DNA of 64,000 bases, taken from positions 97,653 to 161,652 of the forward strand of contig CAWFWZ010000008.1 of the NCBI GenBank assembly GCA_963819645.1, given 5' to 3'. Of this stretch, positions 63,265-64,000 are shown one piece after another (within the stretch, counting starts at the first letter, position 1; every line of letters begins with the position of its first letter). The translations under genes were made by a program, and so were the position numbers. The notes beneath the pieces were generated by a model that was not told where the DNA came from, made no database searches, and was given only the letters and a program-made list of their open reading frames with translations. Origin of the DNA: CAVVDY01 sp963819645 (lineage in GTDB: Bacteria > Acidobacteriota > Terriglobia > Terriglobales > Acidobacteriaceae).

Positions 63265-64000
63265 TGAGACAGCTCGTAATGGTACATGGTCGGGCTCAGG
63301 AACATAAAGATGCGTTCGCACTCAAAGCCGAATGGCTCGATGCTCTGGGCGAGGGTTTGGCCAAGAGTGGTCTCAAGTTGCCGATCCCAGCGAATGGTCA
63401 GCATGGCAATTCTTCAAGACTTCGTCCAGGGCGATACTGTAGAGGAAGCGGCAGCCATGATGATTCGCGGCGAAGCGGGTGACGCCGCCGCCGAAAAAAC
63501 CTTTGTTCTCCAAGTAATGCAAGAGGTAAAGGAAAAAGCCAACATTTCTGATGAACAACTGGCGGAGGTCGCAGACGCCGAAGTGGTGGAAGGGGGGAAG
63601 ATGAACTGGCCCTCAGTGGGCATTGTTAAAGCCGTCGATCGGTTCGTGCCGGCAGGCGGTTTTGGAAGTGGCGCTGGCATCGCCATGGCTACACACGATG
63701 TGTATGTTTACCTTACCAATTCGGCCTGGCCAGACGAATAGAAGACGGCGTGGCCGGGCCGCGGATCCGCCCGTGTCGAAACAGTCGTAGTTGGACATTC
63801 ACTAGGCACCGTCGTCTGCTACAACCTGCTTCGGCGCGAAGGGCACATGCGCGAGATAGAAAGTTCCGCTGTACGTTAGTGTCGGCGCCCGCTCGGTGTC
63901 ACCGCCATTCGCGCCGTACTTAAGAACTTCCAACCAATTCAGTTGCCCAGAGTGCGTGTCCGGTGGTTCAATGCCATGGATGGCCGGGACATCGTGGCGC
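63264..64000 (+). pseudogene. alpha/beta hydrolase (lipase-like), frameshifted and cut by the window end
   Basis: ATG 63264 overlaps the caspase stop by one base. The N-terminus 'RQLVMVHGRAQEHKDAFALK' has the HG oxyanion motif. After a shift near 63395 the frame continues 'LQDFVQGDTVEEAAAMMIRG', and later gives the nucleophile elbow GHSLG (63793-63807) followed by 'TVVCYNLLRREGHMR'. Further shifts occur near 63660-63750 and after 63850, where the reading resumes as 'GRDIVA' at the end. The family includes PGAP1-like lipases and esterases. Coupled to the caspase, it may be an effector activated by proteolysis, for instance a phospholipase. Confidence 0.72.

Noticed and set aside
1..64000. CRISPR array
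   Set aside because: No run of regularly spaced identical repeats was seen; repeats found are scattered or tandem without unique spacers, and no cas genes are present.

Overview
The window looks like chromosomal DNA of a soil-type acidobacterium (Acidobacteriota, Terriglobia / Koribacter-like). It carries protein types very common in that group: two von Willebrand proteins of the acidobacterial type, an ECF sigma/zinc-finger anti-sigma pair, HAF, GloVer, FG-GAP and YVTN secreted repeat proteins, winged-helix/Ser-Thr kinase/TPR proteins, and GC-rich genes separated by short dispersed hairpin repeats. Taxonomy is inferred from gene content only; no rRNA gene is present.

Positions 1-26300 read as ordinary backbone: secreted HEAT, amidohydrolase and VWA proteins (363-5287); a DUF1223 protein and sigma/anti-sigma pair (5291-7114); an exopolysaccharide block of polyprenyl-phosphate sugar transferase plus two glycosyltransferases (9488-13077); glycerate kinase, MsrB, DedA, cysteine dioxygenase and HemQ (13461-18927); a PEGA-protein operon (19493-20615); and an HtrA protease / FHA / Ser-Thr kinase signalling operon (21038-24837), followed by a VanZ protein.

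At 26348-26407 there is only the 3' half of a tRNA-Leu(UAA), flanked by repeated TGCAC motifs. This looks like the scar of integration into a tRNA gene, and everything to its right is accessory in character. Two DUF2252 genes (30018 and 34424) each head an ion-transport block: SulP and a K+ channel after the first; a cation/H+ antiporter, a VIT1-like membrane protein and a probable outer-membrane protein after the second. Both share a CRP/FNR-like operator (TGTGA-N6-TCACT) at almost the same distance from the start codon, and a third copy of that operator stands alone at 38675. Next come an IS110 transposase, several secreted repeat proteins, a wHTH/kinase/TPR gene, and an IS91 transposase-integrase unit whose end motifs recur in a possible mini-derivative at 29300-29710. 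A non-coding repeat zone (55000-56100) and a compact three-gene serine-recombinase cassette (56574-57843) follow.

The right end (58067-64000) holds a divergent gene set: a CHAT-protease/TPR-type gene leftward, and a caspase-family gene translationally coupled to a GHSLG alpha/beta hydrolase rightward. This resembles a regulated-cell-death or conflict module and is the most interesting system here, but its genes are broken by many frameshifts.

Frameshifts are a general feature of this sequence. At least ten genes need one or more single-base shifts to read through, and almost none contains nonsense codons once the frame is restored. That pattern favours sequence or assembly error for most of them, although true decay is possible in the accessory part. 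Frameshifted genes are given here as single loci where their reading can be followed.
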